DNA of 64,000 nt from Paenibacillus sinopodophylli (GTDB lineage: Bacteria > Bacillota > Bacilli > Paenibacillales > Paenibacillaceae). Every line of letters begins with the position of its first letter. Within the stretch, counting starts at the first letter, position 1. The notes beneath the pieces are model-generated. The model was not told where the DNA came from and did no database searches. It saw only the letters and a list, made by a program, of their open reading frames with translations. The DNA lies in assembly GCF_005930355.1 (NCBI RefSeq), contig NZ_VDBO01000001.1:841339-905338 (forward strand), in the 5' to 3' direction. A program made the position numbers and the translations under genes. Shown here one piece after another: positions 61,768 through 64,000 of this stretch.

Positions 61768-63180
61768 ATGGTCATTCAATTAACAGCTCTGCACTGGTTA
61801 TATTTGGTATTCGTCCTTGCCATTATTGGTTTCATGATTATGCGGCGAGATACGACTTTAATCTGTATTGCAGGCATTCTAGGCATTGGCATTCTTGCAA
61901 CAGCTTCAGCAAGCGGCTCGGTAAGCGGGATATTTAACAGCTTTATTTATGCGATCAAGGAACTCCTCGGTACGATTCTCATCATTTCCATTATCGTAGC
62001 TATGAGCCGTATACTCATCCGAACAGGTATAAACGAAATCATGATCTCACCTTTTACAAGGTTCCTAAGAACCCCGTCTCTGGCATTCTGGGGCATAGGC
62101 ATTATAATGATGGTAACCTCATGGTTTTTCTGGCCGTCCCCTGCTGTCGCTCTAATCGGTGCAGTACTACTTCCTGTCGCAATTCGAGTTGGTTTACCGG
62201 CACTGGGTGCCGCTGTTGCCATGAATTTATTCGGTCATGGCATTGCATTATCAGGCGACTATATCATTCAAGGAGCGCCTAAGCTAACTGCGGATGCAGC
62301 AGGCATTCCCGTAAGCGCAGTCATGCAAGCGAGTATCCCGCTCGTCATCGTTATGGGCGCCGTAACTACTGTAGCAGCCTTCTGGATGATGAAGCGGGAC
62401 CAGAAGTCAGGCAAATGGAGAGACGGATTAATTGCTTCCTCTTCGTCATCTGCTTCGGACCATGATCCTAAAAATATAGCCGACCGCAATGCACTCTCGC
62501 TCCGTACGAAACGAATCTTAGCGATAGCCATCCCTATACTCTTCGCGGTCGATGTCCTTGCCATGTATATGCTTAATTTGCAAGGAGGAGATGCTACCGC
62601 CCTTATTGGCGGCACTGCAATCCTCATTATGCTGTTCATTACAATGCTTACGCATCGCGGAAAAGGCTTCGAGAAAACAACCAGCTATTTAATTGAAGGA
62701 TTTGTATTCGGGTTCAAGGTATTCGGCCCGGTCATTCCGATTGCGGCTTTCTTCTATCTGGGCGACTCTGGCTTTCTATCGATGTTCGGTGAGAAGCTTC
62801 CAGGCGGCTCCCTCGGAATCGTCAACGACTTAGGTATCGCACTTGCGCACATCGTTCCTGTGAACGGAGTTGTCGGCTCGATTACACTGACGGTTGTAGG
62901 CGCGGTTACTGGTCTTGACGGCTCTGGCTTCTCTGGCATTTCGCTCGCAGGCTCCGTCGCCCAGCTGTTCGGCCAAGCGATCGGCTCTGGCATTGCGACA
63001 TTGACAGCGCTTGGCCAGGTTGCTGCCATTTGGGTTGGCGGCGGCACGATTATACCGTGGGCACTCATTCCTGCTGCCGCTATTTGCGGAGTTGATCCCT
63101 TCGAGCTAGCTCGTCGCAACTTGAAGCCCGTACTAATTGGATTGAGTGTGACAACCATCGTTGCTATGTTCTTGATTTAA
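61768..63180 (+). CDS. GntP/CitM-like membrane transporter
   Basis: A 470-residue protein with about 12 helices: IMRRDTTLICIAGILGIGILATAS at the N-terminus, FFWPSPAVALIGAVLLPVAIRVGLPALGAAVAMNLFGHGIALSGDYIIQGAPKLTADAAG in the middle and VGGGTIIPWALIPAAAICGVDPFELARRNLKPV at the end. It resembles the YhfA/GntP-type secondary transporters of organic anions. AAGGAG lies 9 bases before the ATG at 61768; a longer frame upstream lacks a site. Substrate unknown. Confidence 0.78.
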   Translation: MVIQLTALHWLYLVFVLAIIGFMIMRRDTTLICIAGILGIGILATASASGSVSGIFNSFIYAIKELLGTILIISIIVAMSRILIRTGINEIMISPFTRFLRTPSLAFWGIGIIMMVTSWFFWPSPAVALIGAVLLPVAIRVGLPALGAAVAMNLFGHGIALSGDYIIQGAPKLTADAAGIPVSAVMQASIPLVIVMGAVTTVAAFWMMKRDQKSGKWRDGLIASSSSSASDHDPKNIADRNALSLRTKRILAIAIPILFAVDVLAMYMLNLQGGDATALIGGTAILIMLFITMLTHRGKGFEKTTSYLIEGFVFGFKVFGPVIPIAAFFYLGDSGFLSMFGEKLPGGSLGIVNDLGIALAHIVPVNGVVGSITLTVVGAVTGLDGSGFSGISLAGSVAQLFGQAIGSGIATLTALGQVAAIWVGGGTIIPWALIPAAAICGVDPFELARRNLKPVLIGLSVTTIVAMFLI

Positions 63181-63751
63181 GCTGTTTACTCTTCATCATG
63201 AACAAGATTAAGAACGAGGAACCTAGCACGACTATTAGAATGAATATAACAAGGCTGCGCGGGAAAGACTCTCCCTCCTGCTCTTCAGCGCTGAGGGGCT
63301 GCGGCGGCAACGAGCCGCTGCCTAGCTGTGCAATATGCGAATCAGCATCGCTACGAAGTAAAGTTCCGCTGCATAAGTTCACTTCAAGCGCAGCACCTGT
63401 AGCTCTGGCATAAACCAAATAGCGTTCTCCTTCTTTGAAAGTATAGCCGCAGCTGTCCTCACTGCCTGCCGTAAGCACTTCTATCTTAGGCGCTACATGT
63501 CCCTTCCATACTTCTGAAACCTGGAAGCTTGTTTTCACAGAAGTCCCGTTAGATCGTAACCACGCTGCAGCAGATGGTTTCACAGAAACCGCGGTACCTT
63601 CGAACACCGCGTCGCTTTTGTTCATTGTATCCTGTATAGTACCCCGTTCTACACATGAGCAAGCCAGCGCCGTTTTTGGTGAATACAATAAACTGGCGAA
63701 TAAGATAAGTACAAGTGCCCCCACAATCATGCTACTTTTTTTGTTAAACAT
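63164..63751 (-). CDS. Exported NTR/TIMP-like domain protein
   Basis: A 195-residue exported protein with a signal peptide ending at LACSC, so that the mature N-terminus would start with cysteines as in TIMP-type inhibitors. A netrin-like domain follows (DAVFEGTAVSVK..., FQVSEVWKGHVAPKIEVLTAGSEDSCGYTFKEGERYLVYA...CSGTLLRS), and a C-terminal membrane helix lies at about 165-188. The start at 63751 has GGGGG 7 bases before it. It overlaps the end of the converging transporter gene by 17 bases. Role unknown. Confidence 0.75.
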   Translation of the reverse strand: MFNKKSSMIVGALVLILFASLLYSPKTALACSCVERGTIQDTMNKSDAVFEGTAVSVKPSAAAWLRSNGTSVKTSFQVSEVWKGHVAPKIEVLTAGSEDSCGYTFKEGERYLVYARATGAALEVNLCSGTLLRSDADSHIAQLGSGSLPPQPLSAEEQEGESFPRSLVIFILIVVLGSSFLILFMMKSKQLKSRT

Positions 63752-63780
63752 TAGATACCCCCGAATATCTCTATGTATTA

Positions 63781-63879
63781 GGTAAAAAGAAACGTCTGAT
63801 AGCGTCCTTTCTATAGACGCCATCGTTTCTGCGAAACCTATAGGGAAAGCATATGTAAAATCATATACTATCCTATACG
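63781..63879 (-). repeat. Dispersed leader-like element, copy A
   Basis: This stretch upstream of the NTR-protein gene aligns with 49601-49690. On the minus strand it contains a 9-bp stem GATGGCGTC/GACGCTATC (one G-U pair), outer AAACG/CGTTT pairing and a TTTTT run, so it could fold as a terminator-like leader structure. The same layout with different stem sequence is seen in copy B. Confidence 0.45.
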
Positions 63880-63940
63880 TCAAAAAAGGCCTTTAAACTA
63901 AGACGCATTTCACTGGAAATATGTTGCATTGTTGGGAATA

Positions 63941-63986
63941 AAAAATGCTCCTCGCATAGCTTAGGCTACGTGAGAAGCATTTTTTT
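63941..63986. terminator. Terminator near the right edge
   Basis: AAAAATGCT-x-CTC and GAG-x-AGCATTTTT, with further inner pairing (GC/GC and TAGC/GCTA), form a long stem flanked by A and T runs on both sides. The gene it serves lies beyond the window. Confidence 0.75.
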
Positions 63987-64000
63987 GTGTATGAACAGCT

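Overview
The window comes from a low-to-moderate GC, endospore-forming Gram-positive bacterium, most likely Paenibacillus or a close relative. This rests on strong AGGAGG-type ribosome binding sites with frequent TTG/GTG starts, many lipoproteins, a YesM/YesN two-component pair beside a sugar ABC transporter, a collagen-like spore-surface gene and Bacillus-type pur/puc genes. No rRNA, tRNA, CRISPR array, intact insertion sequence or prophage was seen. Where an upstream in-frame start lacked a ribosome binding site and an internal one had a good site, the internal start is reported.

0-9.3 kb: a truncated reading frame and a decayed ATP-dependent DNA ligase, then a flavin reductase, then a copper/respiration district. 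The district holds a PepSY membrane protein plus YtkA-like lipoprotein (plus strand), a convergent lipoprotein-nosD-nosL-nosY-nosF operon with no nosZ in view, a 40-residue membrane protein, a lipoprotein cytochrome c and an orphan NarL-type response regulator. All four promoters of this district carry the same bipartite motif TAGCT-N5-GAGTCAT, 21-23 nt before a -10-like hexamer. I infer a regulon of the local response regulator; this is the best candidate for an undescribed system here.

9.3-30 kb: mostly small stress and housekeeping units. They include tandem membrane-anchored alpha/beta hydrolases, an OmpR-type two-component system, a MarR-nitroreductase-nitroreductase operon behind a perfect Fur box and a MarR-type palindrome, a BlaI/BlaR1-like pair with a DUF3105 protein and matching operators, and a thioesterase/nucleoside hydrolase pair. 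Then come a ZIP transporter, a spore-surface cluster (collagen-like protein plus two small beta-rich proteins), a stand-alone eukaryotic-type HisA, an MFS pump divergent from its HxlR regulator, a bicupin oxalate decarboxylase and a lipoprotein NagZ.

30-34 kb: FabI, an ankyrin-repeat protein with a SUKH-like tail, a GNAT enzyme, an unknown helical protein and an ADP-ribosylglycohydrolase.

34-49.3 kb: a 15-gene minus-strand purine salvage and catabolism locus. It encodes an amidohydrolase, two xanthine dehydrogenase maturation factors, a BMP-type nucleoside ABC importer (binding protein, double ATPase, two permeases), the three xanthine dehydrogenase subunits, OHCU decarboxylase, uricase, hydroxyisourate hydrolase and adenosine deaminase. 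Together they can import purines and convert adenosine/(hypo)xanthine to allantoin. No allantoinase or PucR-like regulator is visible.

49.7-64 kb: a DHA2 drug pump, a short sigma-region-2-like protein, a DedA protein, a SulP transporter, a carbohydrate ABC transporter with its YesM/YesN pair, small hypothetical proteins, a GntP-like transporter and a secreted NTR/TIMP-like protein.
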